From: Bacteroidaceae bacterium
Lineage (GTDB): Bacteria > Bacteroidota > Bacteroidia > Bacteroidales > Muribaculaceae
Assembly: GCA_021768245.1 (NCBI GenBank)
Contig: JAETNO010000007.1
Span: 33,669-97,668, forward strand
Direction: 5' to 3'
Length of the DNA: 64,000 nucleotides
Made by a program: the position numbers and the translations under genes. Shown one piece after another: positions 53,234-60,809 of the stretch. The notes beneath the pieces were generated by a model, which saw only the letters and a list, made by a program, of their open reading frames with translations, ran no database searches and was not told the DNA's origin. Positions within the stretch are counted from its first letter, which is position 1. Each line of letters starts with the position of its first letter.

Positions 53234-54016
53234 TTAATTGTAAGCCTTAAGGCGCATTATCATTTCATCGAAATCCACCTTATGGGCATCGAATTCCGGG
53301 CCGTCGATACATACGAACTTTGTCTTGCCATCAACCGTGACACGACAGGCTCCGCACATTCCGGTTCCGTCCACCATGATTGTATTGAGCGATACCATTG
53401 TCGGTATTTCATATTTCTTAGTAGTCAGAGCCACGAACTTCATCATCACTGCCGGCCCGATGGCGACTACCAAATCAACTTTCTCTCGGTTTATGACGTT
53501 CTCGACACCAAGCGTCACAAGACCTTTCTGACCTTTTGAGCCGTCGTCTGTCATAATAATAAGTTCATCGCTGTATTCAGCCACTTGCTGTTCGAGTATT
53601 ATCAAATCGGCTGTACGGGCGGCGAGGATGGATATAACTTTGTTGCCGGCCTCTTTCATAGCCTTGATTATAGGGAGCAGGGGGGCAACGCCTACTCCTC
53701 CGCCACAGCAGACGACAGTGCCTACTTTCTCTATATGTGTCGCCTGACCGAGAGGCCCGACAACATCCGTCAGACTTTCGCCTACATTAAGCGCACATAT
53801 CTTTTTTGTACTTACTCCTATAGCCTGAATGACGAGCGTAATAGTGCCCCGCTCGATATCGGCGTCAGCGATTGTAAGCGGAATTCGCTCTCCGCCTTCT
53901 CCCGCGCGGACAATCACAAAATGCCCCGCACGCCTTGAACGGGCTATAAGAGGAGCTTTTACCACGAGTTTTACCACGTGCTCCGAGAAATATTCCTTTT
54001 CAACTATCTCAAACAT
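53234..54016 (-). CDS. NfnA/SudB-like FAD/NAD-binding subunit
   Basis: 260-residue flavoprotein of the dihydroorotate dehydrogenase electron-transfer (PyrK-like) family. An N-terminal FAD domain (about 1-95, RRAGHFVIVRAGEGGERIPLTIADAD) is followed by a nucleotide-binding domain with CCGGGVGVAPLLPIIKAMKE (about 103-122). The C-terminal [2Fe-2S] site uses the cysteines of GMCGACRVT and FVCIDGPEFD. It pairs with the large subunit, 42 bp downstream, to form an NfnAB/SudAB-type complex that links NADH, NADPH and ferredoxin pools. It follows a secreted protein gene by 24 bp. Confidence 0.88.
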   Translation of the reverse strand: MFEIVEKEYFSEHVVKLVVKAPLIARSRRAGHFVIVRAGEGGERIPLTIADADIERGTITLVIQAIGVSTKKICALNVGESLTDVVGPLGQATHIEKVGTVVCCGGGVGVAPLLPIIKAMKEAGNKVISILAARTADLIILEQQVAEYSDELIIMTDDGSKGQKGLVTLGVENVINREKVDLVVAIGPAVMMKFVALTTKKYEIPTMVSLNTIMVDGTGMCGACRVTVDGKTKFVCIDGPEFDAHKVDFDEMIMRLKAYN

Positions 54017-54040
54017 AATGCTGAATAAATATAATCTGAT

Positions 54041-54598
54041 TTATTGTTCTTGACTTATGCCGTATGTGATATGCCTTATCTGTCTTATTGACTGGTCCAT
54101 CGACCCGAGTTTTTCTATTCGCTCGGTCCAATTGCCGTAATCGTCAAATTTAAGATAGACATATGTCAGTATCTCTTCATTTCCCACTATATCGTAATCT
54201 CTTTGCTTCAAAACACCATTGTGGTCATAATGATAGCTCTGTGTCCATTGCTCGTCGGCAGAGGATGAACTCGTCTTTACTACACGTCCGGCGTTATCAT
54301 AGCTGATTTTTACTTCAATCGTAGTAAACGCTTCTTCATCGTCTTCCGCTGAGTCTTCAAGAATAATGGAAATCATCCTGCCTGATCTGTCCCGTTCACA
54401 ATCAAATTCCTCTCCGTCAAGCTCAATAAGGAAACCTTCGCTGTCAAACGTATATTCTGTCTGCCATTCAAGTCCGGCATCATTCATTATCACGCACACC
54501 GAATCTACAGGGCCTTTCAGGCAGAACATGTCAAGGTCTCTGGCATGGAGCATCATTCCTGAGATGCACATGATTAGGAATAAAAGCAACTGTTTCAT
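54041..54598 (-). CDS. secreted protein with YD-repeat-like segments
   Basis: 185-residue protein with a signal peptide (about 1-19, MMLHA). The sequence contains repeated beta-hairpin segments of the YD/RHS kind (EYTFDSEGFLIELDG; ISYDNAGRVVKTSS; YHYDHNGVLKQRDYD; KFDDYGNWTER). The pattern Y-x-D-x-x-G-x-L is clear, but only four units are present, far fewer than in RHS toxins. No enzymatic motif is seen. It lies 24 bp upstream of nfnA, divergent from the MATE pump, and has its own -7 motif. Confidence 0.75.
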   Translation of the reverse strand: MKQLLLFLIMCISGMMLHARDLDMFCLKGPVDSVCVIMNDAGLEWQTEYTFDSEGFLIELDGEEFDCERDRSGRMISIILEDSAEDDEEAFTTIEVKISYDNAGRVVKTSSSSADEQWTQSYHYDHNGVLKQRDYDIVGNEEILTYVYLKFDDYGNWTERIEKLGSMDQSIRQIRHITYGISQEQ

Positions 54599-54621
54599 TA
54601 ATTCAAAATGAGAATCTAAAG

Positions 54622-54656
54622 CAAAGATAGCACTTATATCTTAAACGGCTGCCAAA
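54622..54656 (-). promoter_or_regulatory. candidate promoter of the secreted YD-repeat protein and nfnAB
   Basis: Minus-strand TATCTTTG (plus 54622-54629) with a TTTG box (plus 54653-54656) 23 bp upstream, slightly beyond the usual 19-21 bp. Confidence 0.45.
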
Positions 54657-54714
54657 AATTGCAAAAAGTTGTATATTTTAGTCATAATGACAGTCGGCAA
54701 ACGGTTTTAATATG

Positions 54715-54722
54715 TAATTTTG
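54715..54722 (+). promoter_or_regulatory. candidate -7 element of the MATE gene
   Basis: TAATTTTG, 13 bp before the MATE start codon. Predicted transcript leader is very short. No clear -33. Confidence 0.4.
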
Positions 54723-54735
54723 TGAAATATTTGCT

Positions 54736-56121
54736 ATGGAAACGATTCTAACCTCAGACCGAAATAATCTTAGAGAACTCAGTGAGACTCCTGTAGGGCG
54801 TCTGCTTTGGCGCTATAGCCTTCCTGCTGTAGTCGGTATGCTTGTGATGTCACTCTATAACATTATTGACCGTGTTTTCATTGGGCAATGGGTAGGTCCT
54901 GAGGCTATTGCCGGTCTGGCAATAACATTTCCGGTAATGAATCTGTCAGCGGCGCTCGGCGTGCTTATCGGGGCCGGCGGCTCGGCAAGGATTTCAATTC
55001 TCCTCGGTGCCAAAGACTACGAGGGGGCACAAAAGGTGCTCGGAAACTCTTTGGTGCTTCTGTCTATAATAATTTGCTGCTATCTTACGGCCTTTGCCAT
55101 ATTTATTGATGATATACTGCTCGCTTTCGGCGCGAGCGAGGTGACATTGCCATATGCCAGGGATTTTATGTTATACATACTGCCCGGAATGTTAATGACA
55201 AACTTCGCTTTCACATTCAATAACTTCATGAGGGCATCAGGCTATCCCGTCAGGGCTATGGTCACAATGTTTATTGGTGCAGGCATCAATGTGATTCTTG
55301 CTCCAATATTCATTTATTACCTTGAACTTGGAATAAAGGGGGCGGCAATAGCTACGGATATTTCCATGGCGGTTTCCGCTATCTTCGTCATGTCCCATTT
55401 TTTCTCCCCGAAAAGCACACTTCATTTCACGTCCGAATCGGCGATATATCGGTTGAAATCCAAAATATTCATGCCGGTGATTTCTGTCGGTGCAGCGCCT
55501 TCGGTCGTCAATGCCGCCGCTTGTTTTATAAATGTGATAATAAACAAGACCCTCTATGCCCACGGAGGAGATACCGCAGTGGCCGCTGCCGGAATTTTTA
55601 CTACCTACACATCATTGATGACAATGGTTGTCGTAGGCATATGTCAGGGCATGCAGCCGATTATCGGGTATAACTATGGAGCCGGAATGATTCATCGTCT
55701 GCGACGCACATATTGGCTCGCGGTCGGGGTGTCGACCTTGATTGTCACTGTCGGACAGTTGATAGGGCTTTCTTTCCCTCAATTGATTGGACGTGCCTTC
55801 ACTACTGATGCCGGGTTAATATCGGAAACCTCACGCTGCCTCCGTTTGTCTCTGATGGCATTTACCGTGGTAGGTTTCCAGATAGTCTCCACAACTCTTT
55901 TCCAGTCTATCGGCAAAGCTTCCGCATCAATATTCCTGTCTTTGACCCGTCAGGTGCTATTCCTTATTCCATTGCTGCTGTTATTACCGCCGAAAATGGG
56001 GCTCGATGGCGTCTGGTTGGCATTTCCGGCATCCGACATAATAGCGACAGCAGTCACAACCGTCATGGTTTCATGGCAATTGTCTGCTTTCCGCAAAATA
56101 TCCGCCCCACAAATTAATTAA
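54736..56121 (+). CDS. MATE family multidrug efflux transporter
   Basis: 461-residue inner-membrane exporter of twelve transmembrane helices in two six-helix halves. The first half opens PVGRLLWRYSLPAVVGMLVMSLYNIIDRVFIGQWVGPEAIAGL, typical of the Bacteroidales MATE branch. The second half has a matching MQPIIGYNYGAG motif near residue 310. It uses a Na+ or H+ gradient to expel cationic compounds; substrates unknown. A good hairpin-plus-U terminator follows, separating it from the next gene. Confidence 0.93.
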   Translation: METILTSDRNNLRELSETPVGRLLWRYSLPAVVGMLVMSLYNIIDRVFIGQWVGPEAIAGLAITFPVMNLSAALGVLIGAGGSARISILLGAKDYEGAQKVLGNSLVLLSIIICCYLTAFAIFIDDILLAFGASEVTLPYARDFMLYILPGMLMTNFAFTFNNFMRASGYPVRAMVTMFIGAGINVILAPIFIYYLELGIKGAAIATDISMAVSAIFVMSHFFSPKSTLHFTSESAIYRLKSKIFMPVISVGAAPSVVNAAACFINVIINKTLYAHGGDTAVAAAGIFTTYTSLMTMVVVGICQGMQPIIGYNYGAGMIHRLRRTYWLAVGVSTLIVTVGQLIGLSFPQLIGRAFTTDAGLISETSRCLRLSLMAFTVVGFQIVSTTLFQSIGKASASIFLSLTRQVLFLIPLLLLLPPKMGLDGVWLAFPASDIIATAVTTVMVSWQLSAFRKISAPQIN

Positions 56122-56132
56122 GAGGGGCATTT

Positions 56133-56158
56133 ATCAACAAAAAAGGTTGATGTTTTGT
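56133..56158 (+). terminator. intrinsic terminator of the MATE gene
   Basis: ATCAAC (56133-56138) and GTTGAT (56146-56151) form a perfect 6-bp stem with a 7-nt loop, followed by GTTTTGTT. It begins 12 bp after the stop codon. Confidence 0.6.
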
Positions 56159-56183
56159 TAAAATACATAAAAAGTATTAATAC

Positions 56184-56915
56184 ATGCCTCAACTTACGGC
56201 TCAATCAAAATCAAGGACAAGGATAGTCAGATTCATGCATCTGACAGTTGTTTTATTGTCCTTGCTGATGATTTCACTGATAACGGCCGATACATTGCAC
56301 AATAAATCTTTCCTTGCGGATGCCGTCTATTTGAGAGTGCAGTTTTGGTGTTGTCTGTTTTTTATAGTAGATGTTCTCGTGGAGATGTATTTTTCTCCGC
56401 GACGGTGGCATTATCTTGTCGGCCACGTATTCTTTTTATTGATTTCCGTTCCATATCTTAATATAATCCATCACTACAATCTCCCGGTAGGGGAGCATTT
56501 GCTATATGTGCTGCGTTTCGTCCCCATGATTCGCGCCGCTTATGTGTTTACCCTCGTTACGGGAGCGACAACCTCTTCAAAATGGATTAACAACATGCTT
56601 GCCACATATTTGATTGTCCTTATAGTGGTGGTCTATTTCTGTTCCCTGACATTTTTCGTTTCCGAACACGGCGTAAACGCTCTCGTAGGTGACTATTGGT
56701 CGTCACTGCAATGGTCTGTAATGAGCCTCACCACCGCCGGTTGTTCTATTCATGCCATTACACCTACCGGAAGGGTACTGGGAGTGGTGCTTTCTGCGGT
56801 CGGGTTAATATTTTTCCCCATATTTACGGTTTTCCTGACCCATAATTACTCAGACCAGTTGTCGGATTCTGATGCTACATCTGATGGAACCGGGGGTGAA
56901 AGCTCTAAAAAATAA
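56184..56915 (+). CDS. voltage-gated-like ion channel with a non-canonical filter
   Basis: 243-residue membrane protein with the six-transmembrane plan of bacterial voltage-gated-like K+ channels: helices near 17-36, 50-70, 78-95, a basic S4-like segment (VLRFVPMIRAAY, about 109-120), S5 (about 138-158), pore helix and S6 (about 197-219). The pore reads SLTTAGCSIHAITPTGR. The filter position, normally TVGYGD, is TAGCSI (residues 184-189), so Tyr and the second Gly-Asp are absent. It may conduct a different ion or be non-conducting. The C-terminus is a short acidic tail. Confidence 0.7.
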   Translation: MPQLTAQSKSRTRIVRFMHLTVVLLSLLMISLITADTLHNKSFLADAVYLRVQFWCCLFFIVDVLVEMYFSPRRWHYLVGHVFFLLISVPYLNIIHHYNLPVGEHLLYVLRFVPMIRAAYVFTLVTGATTSSKWINNMLATYLIVLIVVVYFCSLTFFVSEHGVNALVGDYWSSLQWSVMSLTTAGCSIHAITPTGRVLGVVLSAVGLIFFPIFTVFLTHNYSDQLSDSDATSDGTGGESSKK

Positions 56916-56923
56916 GTGCATTA

Positions 56924-56955
56924 TTTTTACGGGCTGTTTAAAATTTGTAACTTTG
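56924..56955 (+). promoter_or_regulatory. candidate promoter of the DUF5606-hemerythrin-LuxR unit
   Basis: TTTT (56924-56927), 20-bp spacer, TAACTTTG (56948-56955) matching TAnnTTTG. One mismatch in the -33. Leader about 30 nt. Confidence 0.5.
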
Positions 56956-56990
56956 TCGGGATTAACAGAAAAAAATAAATTATAACCGTA

Positions 56991-57440
56991 ATGCTTAAAA
57001 ATATTCTTTCTATAGCCGGCCGACCTGGCCTGTATCGTCTTGTTAACCGTGGTAAAAACATGCTTATCGTAGAGTCTGTTTCAACCGGCAAACGTACACC
57101 CGCATACGCCCACGACAAAGTGATTTCACTCGGCGACATATCAATCTACACCGACGAGGGTGATGTTCCTCTGAGCGATGTGCTTGAGACCGTAAAAGCA
57201 AAAAATGAAGGTCAACCGGTAGACATAAAGGCTCTTGGCAAGGATTCGGATGTCCGTGAATATTTCGCAGGGATTCTGCCTGATTTTGACCGCGACAAAG
57301 TCTACACCTCCGACATCAAAAAGCTCTTGACATGGTACAATCAGCTTCTCGCCGCAGGCATCACTGAATTTGCTTCAAAAGAGGAAGAAGGACAGGAGGA
57401 AAGCCCTGAAACTTCAACCGATACTGAAGAATCGAAGTGA
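56991..57440 (+). CDS. DUF5606 family protein
   Basis: 149-residue cytoplasmic protein. The N-terminus LKNILSIAGRPGLYRLVNRGKNMLIVES is diagnostic for DUF5606, a small Bacteroidota family. The first 60 residues look like a beta-barrel domain, then a helical part (VREYFAGILPDFDRDKVYTSDIKKLLTWYNQLLAAGI) and an acidic Glu/Ser/Thr tail (about 128-149). Function is unknown. It is first of three tightly packed genes; its stop codon overlaps the GTG start of the hemerythrin gene (GTGA, 57437-57440). Confidence 0.85.
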   Translation: MLKNILSIAGRPGLYRLVNRGKNMLIVESVSTGKRTPAYAHDKVISLGDISIYTDEGDVPLSDVLETVKAKNEGQPVDIKALGKDSDVREYFAGILPDFDRDKVYTSDIKKLLTWYNQLLAAGITEFASKEEEGQEESPETSTDTEESK

Positions 57441-58129
57441 GGACAGTAAGACCGTTTACAGCTAAGGACAGTGTTGTCGATTTGATTGACAGTGATTACA
57501 ATGTGCTCACTGTCCTTAGTCGTTTTTCCCTTCCGTTAGGTTTCGGCGACAAAACAATAGGGGAGTTATGCGAGGAATCCGGCATAAATGCTGAGGCATT
57601 TTTATTGATTATCAACTTCCTGCTTTCAGGTAAGATTGATAATTCCTGCTTAAAGAATGTATCGCCCGTCGACATTATATATTTCCTGCATAATTCCCAT
57701 GAATATTATCTGCTCTACAAACTCCCACACATAAGGACAAACCTCATCAATGCACTTGATGAAGTTCACGACAATATAAACCCCATAATCATGCGTTTTT
57801 TCGACGACTATGTAGACCTCGTCAGGAAACACTTTAATTATGAGGAAAATATCGTGTTCCCTTACGTACGTAATCTGACCGAAGGAATTCCCGGTGATTA
57901 TACGATTGACGTGTTCCGTCGCTCACACGATGATGAGATTGAGGAGAAGCTTGCGGAATTGAAAAACATAATTCTCCGCTATTATTCCACGTCAAAACCG
58001 TTCAAAATGTATGACGCCCTCGCTGACATCTACAATTGTGAAGAGGACCTGACTTCGCATGCAAACATTGAAAATCAGATATTAATTCCTCTGATCGCAC
58101 AGATTGAAAAGCGTAAACAGATATTATAG
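57437..58129 (+). CDS. hemerythrin-domain protein with ScdA-like N-terminus
   Basis: 230-residue cytoplasmic protein. The C-terminal part (about 80-225) is a hemerythrin-like four-helix bundle with candidate di-iron ligands in LHNSHEY (His85, His88), KHFNYEE (His132, Glu136), RSHDDE (His164) and SHANIEN (His208, Glu212). The N-terminal 60 residues match the ScdA/RIC domain in length and pattern (SVVDLIDSDYNVLTVLSRFSLPLGFGD), but the family's cysteine pair is missing. Hemerythrins bind O2, NO or peroxide, so sensing is plausible. It starts with GTG overlapping DUF5606 and is followed by the LuxR gene after 2 bp. Confidence 0.82.
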   Translation: MRTVRPFTAKDSVVDLIDSDYNVLTVLSRFSLPLGFGDKTIGELCEESGINAEAFLLIINFLLSGKIDNSCLKNVSPVDIIYFLHNSHEYYLLYKLPHIRTNLINALDEVHDNINPIIMRFFDDYVDLVRKHFNYEENIVFPYVRNLTEGIPGDYTIDVFRRSHDDEIEEKLAELKNIILRYYSTSKPFKMYDALADIYNCEEDLTSHANIENQILIPLIAQIEKRKQIL

Positions 58130-58131
58130 TC

Positions 58132-58728
58132 ATGCGTCATATCACCTTTGCATTGCTACTTCCGTCAGCCGTCCAATCAATAGGGCTTTCTTCCATTTTA
58201 CGCAGACTTCCTGACACAAGTTGCACAATCAATGAGATTAATTCCGGCAATTATATCGAAGATTTGAGCAGGCTTCGTCCCTCCATAGTGATTGTCGATC
58301 CATTGGTTGGTGGCATTGACTGGGACTATCTTAAAGGAGCCTCATCATTTCCCGTCAAGCTCATTGCTCTGCTCTCACAGCAGATGCCTAAAGACCTTCT
58401 GACGGATTTCGACGACATCATTTCCATATATGACACGCCGGAAAGCATCATAGAGACAATCAGCCGAAATCTTAACACCGAACGCGAGTATGATAGGGGG
58501 AAAGACCTCAGCCCAAGGGAAAAAGAGGTTATAGTAGGAATCGTCAAGGGATTGTCGAATAAGGAGATTGCCTCAATGTTGAACGTGTCTGTCAACACAA
58601 TAATGACCCACCGGCGCAACATTGCCTCCAAACTCCATATCCATACCCCTGCAGGCCTGACAATCTACGCAATTGTCTCCAACCTCGTGAGCCTTGATGA
58701 TATTAAAGCTGATTTGGACAAGATATAA
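58132..58728 (+). CDS. LuxR-type transcriptional regulator with a receiver-like N-terminus
   Basis: 198-residue regulator. A C-terminal LuxR/FixJ helix-turn-helix (about 124-190: LSPREKEVIVGIVKGLSNKEIASMLNVSVNTIMTHRRNIASKLHI) is intact. The N-terminal 110 residues fold like a response-regulator receiver (VIVDPLVGGIDW), but the acidic pocket at the N-terminus is missing, so it is a pseudo-receiver and probably not phosphorylated. It lies 2 bp after the hemerythrin gene, consistent with signal input from that protein. Its last 26 bp overlap the end of folE on the opposite strand. Confidence 0.85.
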   Translation: MRHITFALLLPSAVQSIGLSSILRRLPDTSCTINEINSGNYIEDLSRLRPSIVIVDPLVGGIDWDYLKGASSFPVKLIALLSQQMPKDLLTDFDDIISIYDTPESIIETISRNLNTEREYDRGKDLSPREKEVIVGIVKGLSNKEIASMLNVSVNTIMTHRRNIASKLHIHTPAGLTIYAIVSNLVSLDDIKADLDKI

Positions 58729-59293
58729 TACGGAAAAACTCATCGCAAAGCGACTGCGATTCATTAAAAATCCCTGAGGTCTCAAGTGTCACAGTCGTTG
58801 AATTCTGTTTTTCAACTCCACGCATTTTCATGCACAAATGTTCGCCGTTACACACGACTATCACACCCTTGGCGTCAAGTTTCTCCTCTATAATCCTACA
58901 TATTTGAGCAGTCATTCGCTCCTGCACCTGCAGGCGTCTTGCATAGAAATCAACAAGCCTTGCAAGCTTACTGAGACCTATAGTTTTCCCGTTTGGAATG
59001 TACCCCACAGAAACCTTGCCAAAAAATGGAAGGATATGATGCTCACAAAGCGAATAAAATTCAATGTCCCTGACAACCACCATGCGAGAACCCTCATGTG
59101 AGAATATCGCACCGTTTATTATTTTGTCAGCATCCTGACGATAGCCTCTTGTGGCATATGCAATTGCTTTGGCTGCTCTCATAGGAGTTTTCAGCAGGCC
59201 CTCGCGGCCTACGTCTTCTCCAAGAAGACGGATGATAGCTTCGTAGTGACCGGCTATCTCTTTGATAGTCTCTTCGCTTAACTCTGTAGGCAT
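58703..59293 (-). CDS. folE: GTP cyclohydrolase I
   Basis: First enzyme of tetrahydrofolate (and queuosine precursor) synthesis: GTP to 7,8-dihydroneopterin triphosphate. The zinc ligands are present: Cys and His in LCEHHILPF and the second Cys in HLCMKMRG. The GVGKISVGYIPNGK-like block and the SKLARLVDFYARRLQVQERMT segment identify FolE. A start at MPTELSEET gives 196 aa, the normal size. An upstream ATG at 59338 would add 15 residues and overlap the SPOR gene by 8 bp. The 3' end overlaps the luxR gene by 26 bp, convergent. Confidence 0.93.
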   Translation of the reverse strand: MPTELSEETIKEIAGHYEAIIRLLGEDVGREGLLKTPMRAAKAIAYATRGYRQDADKIINGAIFSHEGSRMVVVRDIEFYSLCEHHILPFFGKVSVGYIPNGKTIGLSKLARLVDFYARRLQVQERMTAQICRIIEEKLDAKGVIVVCNGEHLCMKMRGVEKQNSTTVTLETSGIFNESQSLCDEFFRIISCPNQL

Positions 59294-59330
59294 ATATCGA
59301 TATTTTATATGGAGCTTGGCACGCTCTTTT

Positions 59331-59810
59331 TTAGTCATGAACGTTCACACGGTCTCTGACAACACGGATTTCCTTGCTGTAGGACGGAAATGCGCGACGC
59401 AGTTCTTCCGCCGCATTGTTGGCCTCTTGCTGAGTGCGGAAATCTCCGACTTTAAGACGCCAATATGGGGAGGTGTACATGACATACGTCTGATATTGCG
59501 GGAAGCGTGATGAAATCACCCGCTGCTTTGACCTGGCCTCGTTCTTAGCCGTACGGGCATTGTTGTCGCTGAACACCTGAACCCTGTAGCCGGCCATACG
59601 CCCGTTGACCGGACGGGCCATATCCTCCTTCGGTTCTTCATCCTCTTCCACGCCTTCGACAGGGATGAGTCTTTGCATCAATTTGTCAGGCTGATTGACA
59701 GTGTTTGATGTTCCCTTAGTGATATGGTCGATTATAGTGATGACTTCCGAATCAGCCATGGCTATAGGCGATGCGGCAATCATAAGCAGGGGAAGGAATA
59801 AGGCTCTCAT
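59331..59810 (-). CDS. SPOR domain secreted protein
   Basis: 159-residue protein with a signal peptide (about 1-20, SPIAMA; start set at MRALFLPLL accordingly). The C-terminal SPOR domain (about 75-155: YRVQVFSDNNARTAKNEARSKQRVISSRFPQYQTYVMYTSPYWRLKVGDFRTQQEANNAAEELRRAFP) binds denuded glycan strands at septa. The middle linker is acidic (VEGVEEDEEPKED). It is 37 bp before folE on the same strand and downstream of a strong terminator that separates it from tpiA. Confidence 0.88.
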   Translation of the reverse strand: MRALFLPLLMIAASPIAMADSEVITIIDHITKGTSNTVNQPDKLMQRLIPVEGVEEDEEPKEDMARPVNGRMAGYRVQVFSDNNARTAKNEARSKQRVISSRFPQYQTYVMYTSPYWRLKVGDFRTQQEANNAAEELRRAFPSYSKEIRVVRDRVNVHD

Positions 59811-59839
59811 GAAGGAGTAGGGGATTGATTTATATAAAA

Positions 59840-59896
59840 CCCGCACAGGCAGCGCCTTTTGGGCAGGATGTCCGCGACCGCGGCTGTCTGTGCGGG
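59840..59896 (-). terminator. strong terminator of tpiA
   Basis: CCCGCACAG (59840-59848) pairs perfectly with CTGTGCGGG (59888-59896), with further inner pairing in the GC-rich loop. On the minus strand the stem is followed by TTTTATATAAA. It lies 22 bp after the tpiA stop codon. Confidence 0.85.
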
Positions 59897-59918
59897 AGAT
59901 GCTTTAAATTAATTCTAT

Positions 59919-60674
59919 TTAAAATGCGTTTACTATACCCATGAATGACTGGGCCTCGAGGGCAGCACCTCCGATAAGGCCACCGTCCACGTCGGGTTTC
60001 GCAAAAAGCTGAGCGGCGTTGGTCGGCTTGCAGCTTCCACCATAGAGGATAGAGGTGTTGTCAGCGACTTCTTTACCATATTTATCAGCAATGGTCTTGC
60101 GGATGAACGCGTGCATTTCCTGAGCCTGGTCGTCAGTAGCGGTCTTGCCGGTTCCGATTGCCCATACAGGCTCATAAGCGAGGATTATCTTACCGAATTC
60201 CTCAGCATCAAGATTGAAGAGACCCTCCTCGATTTGAGCTTTGACTACATCGAAGAAAGTTCCGTCCTCACGCTGCTCGAGGACTTCACCGATACAGAAG
60301 ATAGGAGTAAGGTTATTGTCAAGGGCGAGACGTACTTTTTCACGAAGGGTTTCAGAGGTCTCATTGTAATATTGACGGCGTTCAGAGTGGCCGAGAATGA
60401 CATAAGTGGCACCTGTAGAGGCAACCATAGGAGCGGAAACTTCACCGGTATATGCGCCTGAACGATGGTCGGCACAGTTTTCAGCACCAAGGCCGAGTCT
60501 GTTCTTGTCAATCACATTGTTGATTGATGCAAGGTGGGTGAAGGGAACACAAATCACGACGTCGCATTTGGGGCTTGCGCCTGCGAGCGCGGCGTTTACT
60601 TCCTCGGCAAGTTTGATGCCTTCGGGCAGCGTGGTGTTCATTTTCCAGTTGCCTGCTACGATATTCTTTCTCAT
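59919..60674 (-). CDS. tpiA: triosephosphate isomerase
   Basis: Glycolytic TIM-barrel enzyme (251 aa) interconverting DHAP and glyceraldehyde 3-phosphate. Catalytic and binding motifs are present: NWKMN (Asn10, Lys12), ILGHSERR (catalytic His about 96), AYEPVWAIGTG (catalytic Glu about 169) and the C-terminal GGASL-type phosphate loop GLIGGAALE. Length is standard. It is divergent from purT, and both have TAATTTTG promoters in the 135-bp gap. A strong terminator follows. Confidence 0.96.
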   Translation of the reverse strand: MRKNIVAGNWKMNTTLPEGIKLAEEVNAALAGASPKCDVVICVPFTHLASINNVIDKNRLGLGAENCADHRSGAYTGEVSAPMVASTGATYVILGHSERRQYYNETSETLREKVRLALDNNLTPIFCIGEVLEQREDGTFFDVVKAQIEEGLFNLDAEEFGKIILAYEPVWAIGTGKTATDDQAQEMHAFIRKTIADKYGKEVADNTSILYGGSCKPTNAAQLFAKPDVDGGLIGGAALEAQSFMGIVNAF

Positions 60675-60712
60675 TTTTTACCTTAATTAGTGTTGGTTTG
60701 AAAATTCGATGG

Positions 60713-60744
60713 CAAAATTAACTATTTCAAATGAATTATTCAAT
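60713..60744 (-). promoter_or_regulatory. candidate promoter of tpiA
   Basis: Minus strand: ATTG (plus 60741-60744), 20-bp spacer, TAATTTTG (plus 60713-60720). Leader about 32 nt. Confidence 0.5.
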
Positions 60745-60753
60745 ATAAATCAT

Positions 60754-60761
60754 TAATTTTG
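60754..60761 (+). promoter_or_regulatory. candidate -7 element of purT
   Basis: TAATTTTG on the plus strand, back to back with the tpiA promoter; it predicts a leader of about 45 nt. The -33 position (60730-60733, AATG) is a weak match. Confidence 0.45.
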
Positions 60762-60809
60762 CACTTGAAAAACTTATATCTAAACCAATCATAAAATTCA
60801 TATAATCCG

